Source: Gordonia paraffinivorans NBRC 108238 (lineage in GTDB: Bacteria; Actinomycetota; Actinomycetes; Mycobacteriales; Mycobacteriaceae). From it: DNA of 64,000 nucleotides. Location: positions 1-64,000 of the forward strand of contig NZ_BAOQ01000022.1 of the NCBI RefSeq assembly GCF_000344155.1, written 5' to 3'. The translations under genes were made by a program, and so were the position numbers. Shown here one piece after another: positions 1 through 9,685 of this stretch (positions are counted from its first letter, which is position 1; each line of letters opens with the position of its first letter). Under the pieces are notes generated by a model that searched no databases, was not told the DNA's origin, and saw only the letters and a list, made by a program, of their open reading frames with translations.

Positions 1-1542
1 GGCCCCGCGTCCACGCGAGGGTCCGGGCTCGCGTCGGAACGAGGTGCCCCTCGCCTGCCCGGCCGCCTTCCGGCGACGGTCGAGCCGCTCGCGAGCCATC
101 TCGACCCGCGACTGCCGGTAGGCGACCGGGGCCGGCAGCCGCAGCCACCGCGCCACACGGCTCGGCGGGGCGGCCGTGAGCGCCGCGACCGCCTCGGGTT
201 CGTGCCGCGCGGCGTTGGCGAGCAGGCCCAGCATCGCCAGGACGGTCAGCGTCGACGTGCCGCCGGCGGAGATCAGCGGGAGCTGGATGCCGGTCACCGG
301 CAGCAGCCCGATCACGTAACCGATGTTGATGAACGCCTGGGCGAGGATCAGGACGGTGATGGTCGAGGTCATCAGGCGCAGGAACGGATCGGTGGACCGG
401 TGCGCGATCCGGAACCCCACGTAGCCGAGCAGGACGAACAGGAACACCACCAACAAGCCGCCGATGAGGCCGAGCTCCTCGCCGATGATCGCGAAGATGA
501 AGTCGTTGTGGGCGTTCGGCAGATAGTTCCACTTGGCGCTGGACTGGCCGAGTCCCACGCCGAAGACGCCGCCGTTGGCGAGCGCGTAGGTGGCCTGCCG
601 CGCCTGGTAGCCCGCACCCTGCGGGTCGTCGACGTTGCCGAGGAAGCTCATCACGCGCTGCGAGCGGTAGCCCTCGACGAGCGCGAGGGTCACCGCGAGC
701 GCGACGCCGGTGGCCGCGAAGGCGGCGAACACCTTGATCGGCAGGCCCGCGAACCACAGCAGCGCGCCGACGATGATCGCGATCGTGATCGTCGTGGAGA
801 GGTTGGGCTCGAGGATGATCAGCACGCAGATCAGCAGCGCGACCGGCACGAGCGGGATCAGCAGTTCCTTCAGCGAGGCGTTGTCGCGGCGGCGCGACGC
901 CAGCAGGTGGGCGCCCCAGACGCACAGGGCGACCTTCACCAGCTCCGAGGGCTGCACCGAGATGCCGGAGATGACGAACCAGCGCCGGGCGCCCTGGCTC
1001 AACGTGCCGATGCCGGGCACGAGGACCAACGCGAGGAGCACGATCGTCACCACCATCGCGGGAGCTGCGAAGCGGCGCATCAGGCTCACCCGCAGCCGCA
1101 GCATCATGTAGAAGACGATCAGGCCGAGACCGGCGAAGATGACCTGGGTGGTGAACAGCCCGTAGGCCGAACCGTCCTGCGAGTAGCCCTCCACCGAGGA
1201 CGCCGAGAGAACCATCACGAGGCCGAACGCGGTGAGCAGGAAGGCCAGGGTCAGGACGAGCTGGTACGACGCGAGCGGACGCGCGAGCAGGTTGCGCACC
1301 GCGTCGACGACCATCGCCGGGATCGACGCGGTGATCGCGGCGGCGTCCGAGCCGCGCGCGGCGGCCGTCGAGGCCGGAGCCGCAGCGTCCTTCGACTCCG
1401 CGTCCCGCGTTCGCCGGGACCGCTTCGCAGTGGTGTCGTTCTCGTCCTTCATCGCAGATCCGTTCTCGGATTCGTGCTCGTCGGGACCGGTCGGGACGGC
1501 GTCATCCGACGCGGTGGCGTCGACCGCGTCGTCGGTGCGCAT
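1..1542 (-). CDS. ftsW: FtsW, septal peptidoglycan glycosyltransferase (C-terminus beyond window edge)
   Basis: SEDS-family lipid II polymerase that works with the septal PBP (encoded at 6727-8673) to build division peptidoglycan at the inner membrane. The frame is open from an ATG at 1542 to the left edge (514 codons), so only the tail is missing. A charged N-terminal extension of about 85 residues precedes roughly ten membrane segments. Family blocks seen: GARRWFVISG, QPSELVK, EPNLSTT, NDFIFAIIGEELGL and ISAGGTSTL. The ATG lies 5 nt after the murD stop, so the two are probably translated together. RodA is the other SEDS candidate, but the dcw position next to murD decides for FtsW. Confidence 0.95.
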   Translation of the reverse strand, partial: MRTDDAVDATASDDAVPTGPDEHESENGSAMKDENDTTAKRSRRTRDAESKDAAAPASTAAARGSDAAAITASIPAMVVDAVRNLLARPLASYQLVLTLAFLLTAFGLVMVLSASSVEGYSQDGSAYGLFTTQVIFAGLGLIVFYMMLRLRVSLMRRFAAPAMVVTIVLLALVLVPGIGTLSQGARRWFVISGISVQPSELVKVALCVWGAHLLASRRRDNASLKELLIPLVPVALLICVLIILEPNLSTTITIAIIVGALLWFAGLPIKVFAAFAATGVALAVTLALVEGYRSQRVMSFLGNVDDPQGAGYQARQATYALANGGVFGVGLGQSSAKWNYLPNAHNDFIFAIIGEELGLIGGLLVVFLFVLLGYVGFRIAHRSTDPFLRLMTSTITVLILAQAFINIGYVIGLLPVTGIQLPLISAGGTSTLTVLAMLGLLANAARHEPEAVAALTAAPPSRVARWLRLPAPVAYRQSRVEMARERLDRRRKAAGQARGTSFRREPGPSRGRGA

Positions 1543-1547
1543 CCGGC

Positions 1548-3122
1548 TCACCGCCGGGCGCTGGTGCCGGCGATGCGTCGGGCCGCATCGGCGAAGGCGT
1601 CGCCGCGCCGGGAGTATCCGGCGAACATGTCCAGCGACGCCGCGGCGGGTGCGAGGAGCACCGCGTCGGGCGCCGGGTCGCTCGCGACCGCGAGCTCCCA
1701 GGCCTCGGAGACCGCCCGCTCCATCACGGCGACGGCGGTGTCCACACCCGACGAATCGATCGAGAAGGGGACGGGATCGGCATGTCCCGGGCGATGCACG
1801 TTCACAGTGCCATCGTCCCCTGTGAATACTGTGACTGTTGGGACTTCTGGGGCGTGTCGTGCAATTGATTCGACGACCAGGTCACGATCGCGGCCGATGG
1901 CGACCACTCCGGCGAGCCGGTCGCCGACCGCGGTCAGCATGTCGTCCATCGACGCCCCTTTGAGGAGACCGCCCGCGATCAGCACCACCCGGCCGAACGC
2001 GGACACCGCGGCCTGCGCGGCATGCGGGTTGGTGGCCTTGGAGTCGTCGACGAAGACGATCCCGTCGCGCTCGGCGACCACCTCGCCGCGGTGGGCACCG
2101 GGACGGAAGTCGCGCAGGGCCGACCCGACGGCGTCGCGGGACACCCCGATCGCGAGGGCGAGGGCCGACGCGGCCAGGGCGTCGGCCACCCCCGAGGGGC
2201 CCGCCGGCCGGATGGCGTCGGCCTCGACCAGCTCGCCGGCGCCGAACGCGCGGTCGACGAGCCGGCCGTCCTCGACGCCGAGCTGACCGTCCTCCGGCGG
2301 CTCGAGCGTGAACCCGACACGGCGTCCTGCGGTGGACAGGGTCGAGGCGACGGCGTCGTCGAGGCCGACCACGCCGATGTCCCCGCGGAGCGCGCCGGTC
2401 TTCGCCTCCGCGTACGCCTCGAAGCCCCCGTGCCAGTCGAGGTGGTCGTCGGCGATGTTGAGCACGACTCCGGCGGCCGGCCGCACCGACGGGGCCCAGT
2501 GCAGCTGGAACGACGACAGCTCGGCGCACAGGACGTCGACGCGCGGGGTCGCCCGCATCGCGTCGAGGACCGGCAGGCCGATGTTGCCGCAGGCCGCGCC
2601 GGATCGGCCCGACCGCTCGACGATCTCGGCGAGCATCGAGGTGGTCGTGGTCTTGCCGTTGGTCCCGGTCACCACCAGCCAGGTGCGGGGTTCGCCGAGC
2701 AGCCCGGCCGCGTCGACTCGCCACGCCAGCTCGACCTCGCCCCAGACCGGGACTCCCTCTTCCTCGGCGCGGACGACGAGGGGGTGGGTCGGCGCGAACC
2801 CGGGCGAGACGATGACGACCGCGGTGTCCGACGCCCAGCCGTCGTCGGCCAGGAGATCGCCGACGGACACCGCCCGCGCGCCCTGCTCGACCAGCTCGGC
2901 CGCCCCGGCGACGGCGTCCACGGCGGCCCGGCGGGCGTCGGCATCGGCGTCGGCCGCGGCGAACCGGTCGTCGGCCAGCACCAGGCGGACGTCGCGGGTC
3001 AGCAGATACCGCGCCGCGGACAGGCCCGCGGTTCCCGCACCGGCGACCACCACGGTCCGGCCGGTCAGGCCCAACGGGTCGTCGCCGGTCCGGCCGAGGT
3101 CATCCATCGAGCCGTCAGCCAT
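1548..3122 (-). CDS. murD: MurD, UDP-N-acetylmuramoyl-L-alanine:D-glutamate ligase
   Basis: Cytoplasmic Mur ligase that adds D-Glu to UDP-MurNAc-L-Ala. The 524-aa protein has the N-terminal nucleotide-fold domain ([17 protein letters not shown], about residues 24-40), the ATP-binding loop GTNGKTTT (153-160), [10 protein letters not shown] in the central domain and the C-terminal signature [12 protein letters not shown]. It is longer than the usual 450-490 aa through an acidic/Ala-rich stretch near residues 55-75 and a loop containing [16 protein letters not shown]. The start overlaps the end of mraY by 8 nt; a second ATG five codons in (3107) is an alternative. Confidence 0.96.
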   Translation of the reverse strand: MADGSMDDLGRTGDDPLGLTGRTVVVAGAGTAGLSAARYLLTRDVRLVLADDRFAAADADADARRAAVDAVAGAAELVEQGARAVSVGDLLADDGWASDTAVVIVSPGFAPTHPLVVRAEEEGVPVWGEVELAWRVDAAGLLGEPRTWLVVTGTNGKTTTTSMLAEIVERSGRSGAACGNIGLPVLDAMRATPRVDVLCAELSSFQLHWAPSVRPAAGVVLNIADDHLDWHGGFEAYAEAKTGALRGDIGVVGLDDAVASTLSTAGRRVGFTLEPPEDGQLGVEDGRLVDRAFGAGELVEADAIRPAGPSGVADALAASALALAIGVSRDAVGSALRDFRPGAHRGEVVAERDGIVFVDDSKATNPHAAQAAVSAFGRVVLIAGGLLKGASMDDMLTAVGDRLAGVVAIGRDRDLVVESIARHAPEVPTVTVFTGDDGTVNVHRPGHADPVPFSIDSSGVDTAVAVMERAVSEAWELAVASDPAPDAVLLAPAAASLDMFAGYSRRGDAFADAARRIAGTSARR

Positions 3123-4212
3123 TGGAGGTGAGGAACTCGCCGTAGAACAGCGACAGGCCGAGCGCGCAGGCGATGGCGGTCAGCAACCAGAATCTGATGA
3201 TGACCGTGGTCTCCGCCCAGCCCCCGAGTTCGAAATGGTGGTGGAACGGCGCCATCCGGAAGACGCGGCGTCCGGTGGTGCGGAAGAACGCGATCTGGAT
3301 GACCACCGACATGATCTCGGCGACGAACAGGGCGCCGATGACGACCGCGAGCAGCTCGGTGCGGGTGGTGATGGACAGACCCGCCAGGAGGCCGCCGAGG
3401 GCGAGCGAACCGGTGTCGCCCATGAAGATCTTGGCCGGTGCGGCATTCCACCACAGGAAGCCGAGGCAGGCGCCGCCGCCGGCCACCGCGATGATCGCGA
3501 GGTCGAGCGGGTCGCGGACCTGGTAGCAGCCGGTCGGGATCTCGCTCGGCGGCTTGGCGCCGCCGGCGCAGGCGTTCACGAACTGGAAGAACGTCACCAG
3601 GACGTACGAGCCGAGGACCATCGCCATCGAGCCGGCGGCCAGGCCGTCGAGCCCGTCGGTGAAGTTCACCGCGTTCGACCAGGCGGCCACGACCAGCCAG
3701 CAGAAGATCACGAAGACCACCGCGCCGAGGCCGATCGCGTCGATGTCGCGGACGTAGCTCAGGTTGGTGCTCGCGGGCGCGAGTCCGTAGTCGTTGCGGA
3801 ACTGCAGCACCAGCACGCCGAAGAGGATGGCGGCGATGAACTGCCCCACCGACTTCGCGGTCTTGTTCAGGCCGAGGTTGCGGTGCTTGCGGATCTTGAT
3901 CATGTCGTCGAGGAAGCCGACGAGGCCCAGCGCCGTGGCGAGACCGAGCACCAGCAGGCCCGAGGCGGTGGGTCCGTTGCCCGGGTCGGTGAAGACGCCG
4001 ACGAGATGGGAGCCGAAGTAGCCCGCCCACAGCGCGGTGAGGATCGCGACGCCGCCCATCGACGGCGTGCCGCGCTTGGTCTGATGGCTCTTGGGGCCCT
4101 CGACCCGGATCTCCTGACCGAATCCCTGGCGGGAGAACACCTTGATGAGGACGGGGGTCAGCAGGATCGACACCGCGATCGCGATCGCACCCGCGAGGAG
4201 GATCTGGGTCAC
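3115..4212 (-). CDS. mraY: MraY, phospho-MurNAc-pentapeptide transferase
   Basis: Integral membrane enzyme that transfers phospho-MurNAc-pentapeptide to undecaprenyl phosphate, making lipid I. At 365 aa it is full length, with about ten membrane segments. The catalytic aspartates sit in GFLDDMIKI and [12 protein letters not shown], followed by [10 protein letters not shown] and the cytoplasmic HHHFELGG loop. Translation starts at a GTG after a G-rich ribosome site. The gap of 91 bp to the preceding gene is unusual for this operon, where the flanking genes overlap or nearly touch; the preceding gene is the reduced murF-slot protein. Confidence 0.96.
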   Translation of the reverse strand: MTQILLAGAIAIAVSILLTPVLIKVFSRQGFGQEIRVEGPKSHQTKRGTPSMGGVAILTALWAGYFGSHLVGVFTDPGNGPTASGLLVLGLATALGLVGFLDDMIKIRKHRNLGLNKTAKSVGQFIAAILFGVLVLQFRNDYGLAPASTNLSYVRDIDAIGLGAVVFVIFCWLVVAAWSNAVNFTDGLDGLAAGSMAMVLGSYVLVTFFQFVNACAGGAKPPSEIPTGCYQVRDPLDLAIIAVAGGGACLGFLWWNAAPAKIFMGDTGSLALGGLLAGLSITTRTELLAVVIGALFVAEIMSVVIQIAFFRTTGRRVFRMAPFHHHFELGGWAETTVIIRFWLLTAIACALGLSLFYGEFLTSNG

Positions 4213-4303
4213 CGTGCTGCCCCCGTGTTGACTCGTCTGTTCCCGACCACGCCTGTCTCTCCGACTCCTGTGCTGTTGTCCGGCCGCGCCGGCGTGCGCG
4301 CCG

Positions 4304-4816
4304 TCATGCGTCTGCGTCCTCGGATTCCGGATCCTCGAACCGGATCCGCCACCCGCAGGTCTCGCCCCATGCCTCGATCACCGACCGCAGGTCGGCGGTG
4401 GCGGCGGCCAGCAGGATCACGTCGCCGGCGGCGGGGCGCCAGTCCGGCTCGGCGGCCGGCAGCGCCGCGGCGGCCTCGACCGAGTCGACGATCCGGGCCT
4501 CGTCGCCCCACGACCCCTCCATGACCGCGCCCTGGTGGAGGGCGTGGACACAGCGTGAGTCTCCGATGCACAGGGTCTTGTCCACGGCGAGGCGGACCGC
4601 CTGACGACCGAGCAGGTCGTGCTCGACGACCCGCTGATTCTCCTCGATCCCCTCCGGCGTCGCCACCTCCGCGATGACCGCCCAGGTGCGCGGCCCCTCG
4701 CCGGGTACGGCGCGCTCGGCGGCCGCGCGTTCGACGAGGCGGCGCAGCAGGATTCGCGCGTCGTCGACCGACACGGGCGCATCCGGGCGGATGACCGTGA
4801 CGAACGCGTCGCTCAT
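4304..4816 (-). CDS. stand-alone degenerate MurF C-terminal domain in the murF slot
   Basis: A 170-aa protein sits exactly where murF belongs, between murE (ATGA overlap at 4813-4816) and mraY. It matches only the third (glutamate-ligase C) domain of Mur[16 protein letters not shown] aligns with the usual [25 protein letters not shown] with [26 protein letters not shown] with EHDRIGRLAVRLDV, and [13 protein letters not shown] with the family's HHGAVLEGAWG; these comparisons are from memory. The N-terminal substrate domain and the ATPase domain with GTxGKT are absent. The DAYNANP and VLVKAS motifs are altered to PDAPVSVDD and VILLAA. I infer it is not a ligase by itself. It could be a remnant of a deleted murF or a retained binding or regulatory domain; a true murF should lie elsewhere in the genome. 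Confidence 0.8.
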   Translation of the reverse strand: MSDAFVTVIRPDAPVSVDDARILLRRLVERAAAERAVPGEGPRTWAVIAEVATPEGIEENQRVVEHDLLGRQAVRLAVDKTLCIGDSRCVHALHQGAVMEGSWGDEARIVDSVEAAAALPAAEPDWRPAAGDVILLAAATADLRSVIEAWGETCGWRIRFEDPESEDADA

Positions 4817-6504
4817 CGATCGCCCTCCGCCGCCGGGGTCGACGCCGAGGCGTCCCCGATGACCGATTCGAGCGCCTGAGCGACGACCTCCCGGTCGTCG
4901 AACGGATGCTTCACGCCGTTGATCTCCTGCCCTGTCTCATGTCCCTTGCCCGCGACCAGCACGATGTCTCCCGGCCGGGCCCAGGCGATGGCCTCGGCGA
5001 TCGCCGCGGCCCGGTCGCCGACCTCGCGCACGGGTTCCGCACCGGGCGGGCGATCTGCCTCGTCGACCCCGCGGGCGCCGGCCAGGACCTCAGCTCGGAT
5101 CGCGGCCGGGTCCTCCGACCTCGGGTTGTCGTCGGTGACCACGACCAGCTCGGCGCCGCGCGCGGCGGCCGCACCCATCAGCGGCCGTTTGCCCGCGTCA
5201 CGGTCGCCGCCGGCGCCGAGCACGACGGCGAGCCGGCCGGCCGACGACTCCGTCCCCCCGAGCTGTCCGCGCAAGGTGGTCAGGACCGCTTCGACGGCAC
5301 CGGGCTTGTGGGCGTAGTCGACGAGCGCGAGGAACGGCTGTCCCAGGTCGACGCGCTGGAGGCGTCCGGGCACGCTCACCTTCGCGACCGCTTCGAGAGC
5401 CGTGCTCACCGGCACCCCGGCGGCGTGCGCCACCGCGACGGCGAGCAGGCCGTTGGCCACGTTGTAGCGGCCCGGCAACGGGATCACGAGCTCGTGGCGA
5501 CCCTCGGGCTCGACGATCGGCGTGTGCGTGGTGCCATCCGGGGCGGGAACCGACTCCCCCGCCCGCCAGTGGGCCGGGGTCGGCCCGGTCGACACGGTGA
5601 CCGGCTGCATGTGCGGCGCCTCGCCGGGCCGGCGGGCGATCTCGGCCATGCGCCGGCCCCAGTCGTCGTCGACGCAGATCACCGACCGCACCGCGTGCAC
5701 CGGCGACGCCGGCGCGAACAGCTGCGCCTTCGCGTCGAAGTACGCGCGCATCGAGTGATGGAAGTCGAGATGGTCCTGCGACAGGTTGGTGAAGGCGCCG
5801 ATCGCGAAGTGGGCCCCGTCGACGCGCCCCAGCGACAGGGCGTGACTGGACACCTCCATGACGACGACGTCCACGCCGTCCTCGAGCATCGACGCCAGCA
5901 GGGCCTGCAGGGTGGGCGCCTCGGGGGTGGTGAGCGAGCTCGGCTGCGCGACCCCGTTGACGCGGGTCTCGACGGTGCCGATCAGACCCACCGAGTGACC
6001 CGCGGCCAACAGGGCGGCCTCGACGAGGTACGACGTGGTGGTCTTGCCGGAGGTTCCGGTGATGCCGATGAGCTTCAGCCGCTGCGAGGGGTTGCCGTAC
6101 ACGCGGGCGGAGACGCTGCCCAGCACCGACCGCGGGTTGGAATGGATGAGGACCGCGACCGCGGTCTCCGGCGGCAGCACGCGCGCGAGTTCCGCGCGGC
6201 CCGCGGAATCCGTGAGGATGGCGGTCGCCCCGGCCGCGACGGCCTGGTCGGCGAATCGCGCACCGTGGGTCGACGCCCCGGGTAGCGCGGCGAAGAGGTC
6301 GCCGGGCCGGACGTCCTGGGCGCGAAGTGTGACGCCGCGGACGACGGTGTCCCGGTCGGCGCCGCCGACGAGGTCGAGGCGGGCGCCGGTCGCCGTCGAC
6401 AGCACGGTCACCGCGGTGGGCGCGACCTCGCGCGGGCGGCCGGGGACCTTGGCGCCCTTCTTCTTGCCACCGGTCCCCTTACCGGCAGAGCCACGAGACG
6501 CCAT
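4813..6504 (-). CDS. murE: MurE, UDP-MurNAc-tripeptide synthetase (meso-DAP adding)
   Basis: Adds meso-diaminopimelate to UDP-MurNAc-L-Ala-D-Glu in the cytoplasm. The 563-aa protein begins with a basic Gly/Lys-rich tail, then the N-terminal domain, the ATP loop GTSGKTTT (about residues 150-157), the conserved ALSLGRV and SQDHLDFH blocks, and DDNPRSEDP, the signature of meso-DAP-specific enzymes. I chose the ATG at 6504 because GAGGAGG lies just upstream; an in-frame start at 6630 would add 42 low-complexity residues. A 222-bp gap separates it from pbpB, and no mobile genes fill that gap (M. tuberculosis has PE/PPE genes there). Confidence 0.95.
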   Translation of the reverse strand: MASRGSAGKGTGGKKKGAKVPGRPREVAPTAVTVLSTATGARLDLVGGADRDTVVRGVTLRAQDVRPGDLFAALPGASTHGARFADQAVAAGATAILTDSAGRAELARVLPPETAVAVLIHSNPRSVLGSVSARVYGNPSQRLKLIGITGTSGKTTTSYLVEAALLAAGHSVGLIGTVETRVNGVAQPSSLTTPEAPTLQALLASMLEDGVDVVVMEVSSHALSLGRVDGAHFAIGAFTNLSQDHLDFHHSMRAYFDAKAQLFAPASPVHAVRSVICVDDDWGRRMAEIARRPGEAPHMQPVTVSTGPTPAHWRAGESVPAPDGTTHTPIVEPEGRHELVIPLPGRYNVANGLLAVAVAHAAGVPVSTALEAVAKVSVPGRLQRVDLGQPFLALVDYAHKPGAVEAVLTTLRGQLGGTESSAGRLAVVLGAGGDRDAGKRPLMGAAAARGAELVVVTDDNPRSEDPAAIRAEVLAGARGVDEADRPPGAEPVREVGDRAAAIAEAIAWARPGDIVLVAGKGHETGQEINGVKHPFDDREVVAQALESVIGDASASTPAAEGDR

Positions 6505-6726
6505 GCGTATCTCGCCTCCTCGTCCTGGTCGGGTGTTCTGGTCGGTGTCACCGGCAACGGCCGGGCGGGCGGAAACGGTCCCGGCCGTTGCCGGTCGGGT
6601 ACTGCGTGCGGAGCGCAGAATCCCACTCACGATACCGACCCGTCGAACCCGTGCCGGGACGCGGTGGGCCTTAGGGCCCGACCCCCACCGACCCGATCCC
6701 GGCGACCCGGCGTCGGACGACGGGCC

Positions 6727-8673
6727 TCAACGCGCGGTCAGGGTCAGGCGCGGGGCCGGCGGCGACAACGGCACCTGAGAGCGCTGCAGCATCCACGAGG
6801 CGATGGTCGAGAACAACGGGCCCGCCGACTGTCCCCCGGAGCCGTCGGAGCTGCGCCGCGGGTTGTCGAGCATGATGCCGATGACGTAGCGCGGGTTGTC
6901 CGCCGGCGCGATACCGGCGAACGTGATGTTGTAGCGCGAGTTCGAGTAGCAACCGCACGAGGGGTCGACCTGCTGCGCGGTGCCGGTCTTGCCCGAGATC
7001 TGGTAGCCGCTCACCGCGGCCTTGGCGCCGGTGCCCATCTGCTCGCCCATCGGGTCGTCCTGCACGACCGAGCGGAACATGTCGCGGACGACGCGTGCCG
7101 TCTGGGGACTCACCACCCGGATCGGCTCGGGACGCGCGCGCTCCTCGGGCTCCTGCCCGTCGCGCTCCTCGGAGATGAGGATGCGCGGCGGGATGCGCAG
7201 ACCGTCGTTGGCGATGGCCTGGTACATCGCGGTCATCTGCAGCAGCGTCATCGAGAGGCCCTGCCCGATGGGCAGGTTCGCGAACGAGCCGCCCGACCAC
7301 TGGCTCAGCGCGGGGACCTCGCCGGCGCTCTCGGCGGGCAGGCCGACGCCGGTCCGCTGCCCCAGCCCGAACCTGGACAGCATCTCGGCGAAGCGCTCCT
7401 CGCCGACCCTCTTGGCCAGCATCAGGGTGCCGACATTGGAGGACTTGCCGAAGATGCCGGTGGTCGTGTACGGCTCGACGCCGTGCGCCCACGCGTCACG
7501 GACGGTGACCCCGGACATCTGGATGCTGCCGGGGACCTTGTGCACGGTGTCCGGGGTGGTCAGGCCGTATTCGATCGCGGCGGCCGCGGTGACGATCTTG
7601 TTGACCGAGCCGGGCTCGAACGGCGAGGTGACCGACGGGTTGCCGAGCTCGGCCTTCGGCTGCTCCGACAGCGGCAGCGAGGCGTTGAAGGTGCCGTCGT
7701 TGGCCATCGCGAGGACCTCGCCGGTCTTCGCGTCGAGGACCACCGCCGAGGCGGACTTGGCGCCGGAGAGCTGCTTGGCCTTCATGACCTCGCTCTGGAC
7801 GAACCACTGGGTGTCGGAGTCGAGGGTCAGCCGGACCGTGGCGCCGTTGATCGCCGGGTGCACGTTGCGCATGCTGCCGGGGATGATGGCGCCGTCGGAA
7901 CCCCGGTCGTAGGTGCGGGACCCGTCGGTTCCGGACAGGATCGCGTCGAGCGACGCCTCGAGTCCGATCAGCCCGTTGCCGTCGTAGTTGACGTCGCCGA
8001 CGACGTTCGCGGCCAGCGAGCCGCCCGGGTAGAGCCGGATGCTCTGCGGGTCGGCGCCCACCTCCGGGTACTTCTCGGTGATCCGCGACGCCACATCGGG
8101 ACTCACCGACCGTGCGAGGTACACGAAGGTCTCGTCGCCGGTGATCTTCTCGAGGAGGTCCTTCTCCTCGATCGACCCGCCGAGCATCTCCGAGACGCCA
8201 CGCGCGATCTCCTTCAGCCGGGTGTCGACGTCGGGCAGTTCCGGGTTCTTCTCGTGCTCGTCGGCGATCGACTTGCGCACCGCCTTGGGCAGGAAGGTCA
8301 GCGCCCGCGCCTCGTCGGTGTAGGCGAGCGGACGGCCGTTGCGGTCGAGGATCGAACCGCGCTTGGCGGTGAGCACCTGGGTGTACTCGCGCTGCTGGGC
8401 GGCCTCGGCCGAGATCGAGCCCGACTGGATGGTGTGGACGACGATCATCTTGGTCGCAACCGCGAGCACGATGAGCAGCACAACGACGCCGAACACGCGG
8501 GTCCGGAAGCCGAACGAGGAGAAACCCCCGCCGTTGCGGGGGCCGCCTCCGCCGAAACGTGGCGGCTTGCCGCCGGATCCGGATCGTCCGGCGCTCCCGC
8601 CGGAACCGCGGCCCGGGCGACGTCCCGGGCGGGACGGCCCCTGGCCGACTCGCTCGAAGGTCGCACGTGTCAT
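6727..8673 (-). CDS. pbpB: class B penicillin-binding protein, septal transpeptidase (FtsI/PBP3)
   Basis: Cross-links septal peptidoglycan together with FtsW. After a 55-residue Gly/Arg-rich cytoplasmic tail there is one membrane anchor (FGVVVLLIVLAVATKMI), the PBP dimerisation domain and a transpeptidase domain with SVNK (SxxK serine, near residue 355), SSN (near 411) and KTGTAQ (near 563). About 648 aa is typical for actinobacteria. The ATG at 8673 has better ribosome-site spacing than an in-frame TTG three codons upstream (8682). The stretch VDPSCGCYSN after KTGTAQ adds two cysteines in the exported domain, which may form a disulfide. Confidence 0.95.
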   Translation of the reverse strand: MTRATFERVGQGPSRPGRRPGRGSGGSAGRSGSGGKPPRFGGGGPRNGGGFSSFGFRTRVFGVVVLLIVLAVATKMIVVHTIQSGSISAEAAQQREYTQVLTAKRGSILDRNGRPLAYTDEARALTFLPKAVRKSIADEHEKNPELPDVDTRLKEIARGVSEMLGGSIEEKDLLEKITGDETFVYLARSVSPDVASRITEKYPEVGADPQSIRLYPGGSLAANVVGDVNYDGNGLIGLEASLDAILSGTDGSRTYDRGSDGAIIPGSMRNVHPAINGATVRLTLDSDTQWFVQSEVMKAKQLSGAKSASAVVLDAKTGEVLAMANDGTFNASLPLSEQPKAELGNPSVTSPFEPGSVNKIVTAAAAIEYGLTTPDTVHKVPGSIQMSGVTVRDAWAHGVEPYTTTGIFGKSSNVGTLMLAKRVGEERFAEMLSRFGLGQRTGVGLPAESAGEVPALSQWSGGSFANLPIGQGLSMTLLQMTAMYQAIANDGLRIPPRILISEERDGQEPEERARPEPIRVVSPQTARVVRDMFRSVVQDDPMGEQMGTGAKAAVSGYQISGKTGTAQQVDPSCGCYSNSRYNITFAGIAPADNPRYVIGIMLDNPRRSSDGSGGQSAGPLFSTIASWMLQRSQVPLSPPAPRLTLTAR

Positions 8674-8756
8674 GCTGGTCAATTCTTCACCGCTTCAGGG
8701 TCGTATCAGGGATTTGGCTTCGGTGGTTCGCGATTCGTCCGTGCGCATCCGCCACC

Positions 8757-9683
8757 TCAGGTGCGGGGCACCACGTTCGGGGCCGGTACGGGCGTCGTCG
8801 GTCGCGGCGCCGGGGACTGCTGCGCCGGCGACCGCGGGTCCGGGCTCGGAGGTGCCTGGCCTGCCCCCGGGGTCGGCGGGAGCGTATTCACCGGTGGCGC
8901 CGGCTGTCCGGAGGGCGACGGCGGCGCCGGCTGTCCGGAGGGCGACGGCGGCGCCGGCTGTCCGGAGGGCGCCGGGGCGGGCGGGTTCGCCGGGGCGGCC
9001 GCAGCGCTTCCGCCCAGACCGATCGAGTCGTCCACCTGCTTCGGGTCGATCTTCTCGGTCGGGTCCGGGGTGGGCTGCGGGTTCAGGTCCACCATCGGCT
9101 TGCCGGAGGCCGGCGCCGGCTTGCCGACGATCCGCGGCCGACGGGGATCGTCGACGATCATCCGGGCCGGGTTCTGCGCCGGGATCATGCCGAGACGTGT
9201 TGCCTCCCGGGACAACTCGGGCGCCGAGTTGCCTGACTCGTAATCGCGCTTGAGGGCGTCCCGCTGGTCGATCAGGGCCTGGTTCTCCGCCCGCTCGATC
9301 CCGAGACGGTAGGAGTCCTGCGCCGCCTTCGTCGACAGCCACAGGCTCAGGCCGAGCCCGAGGACGAGCAGCGCGATCACCGGGACGACGAAAGGCGTGT
9401 GCTGCAACCGTTCCCGGAACGACACCCCGGCCAGCGACAATCCCCCGCGGGTTGCGGGTGTCGTCGCCATGCGCTTGCGCCTGCGATCGAGGGCACGTTG
9501 CGCGGCCTTGGACCGGGTGGCCCGCTCGGATTCCATCCGGGCGCGCCGCGACAGCCGGGTGTCACCGGCCGCGGCGCCGCGTCGTGATCCGCGTCCCGCG
9601 TCGCCCCGACCGCGGGCGTCCGACCGCCGGGGCTCCGAACGTCGTGAGCCCGAGCGCGTCGGGGCCTCTTGCGCGACAGTCAT
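8757..9683 (-). CDS. FtsL-like single-pass septum protein with Pro-rich tail
   Basis: Occupies the ftsL position between rsmH and pbpB and resembles the actinobacterial Rv2164c family. A basic cytoplasmic region of about 90 residues precedes one membrane segment (VPVIALLVLGLGLSLWLS), then a short coiled-coil-like stretch (RAENQALIDQRDALKRDYE), as in FtsL. The extracellular tail is rich in Pro, Ala and Ser and includes three copies of a 9-residue unit containing SGQPAPPSP. By position and topology it should act with FtsQ/FtsB/FtsW/PBP3 in the divisome. The start lies 3 nt from the rsmH stop, so the two are coupled. Confidence 0.85.
   Translation of the reverse strand: MTVAQEAPTRSGSRRSEPRRSDARGRGDAGRGSRRGAAAGDTRLSRRARMESERATRSKAAQRALDRRRKRMATTPATRGGLSLAGVSFRERLQHTPFVVPVIALLVLGLGLSLWLSTKAAQDSYRLGIERAENQALIDQRDALKRDYESGNSAPELSREATRLGMIPAQNPARMIVDDPRRPRIVGKPAPASGKPMVDLNPQPTPDPTEKIDPKQVDDSIGLGGSAAAAPANPPAPAPSGQPAPPSPSGQPAPPSPSGQPAPPVNTLPPTPGAGQAPPSPDPRSPAQQSPAPRPTTPVPAPNVVPRT
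8896..8976 (+). repeat. three tandem 27-bp units inside the FtsL-like gene
   Basis: Units at 8896-8922, 8923-8949 and 8950-8976; the first two are identical and the third differs only in its last bases. Each unit encodes nine residues of the Pro/Ser/Gln-rich extracellular tail on the minus strand, so copy number changes would keep the frame. Confidence 0.95.
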
Positions 9684-9685
9684 GC

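Noticed and set aside
202-2286. Long plus-strand frame over ftsW and murD
   Set aside because: His/Arg/Asp-rich translation with no domain; it is antisense to two clear cell-wall genes.
4213-4303. Remaining MurF domains in another frame
   Set aside because: The 91-bp gap and the other frames across 4213-4816 show no GTxGKT loop or MurF N-terminal sequence.
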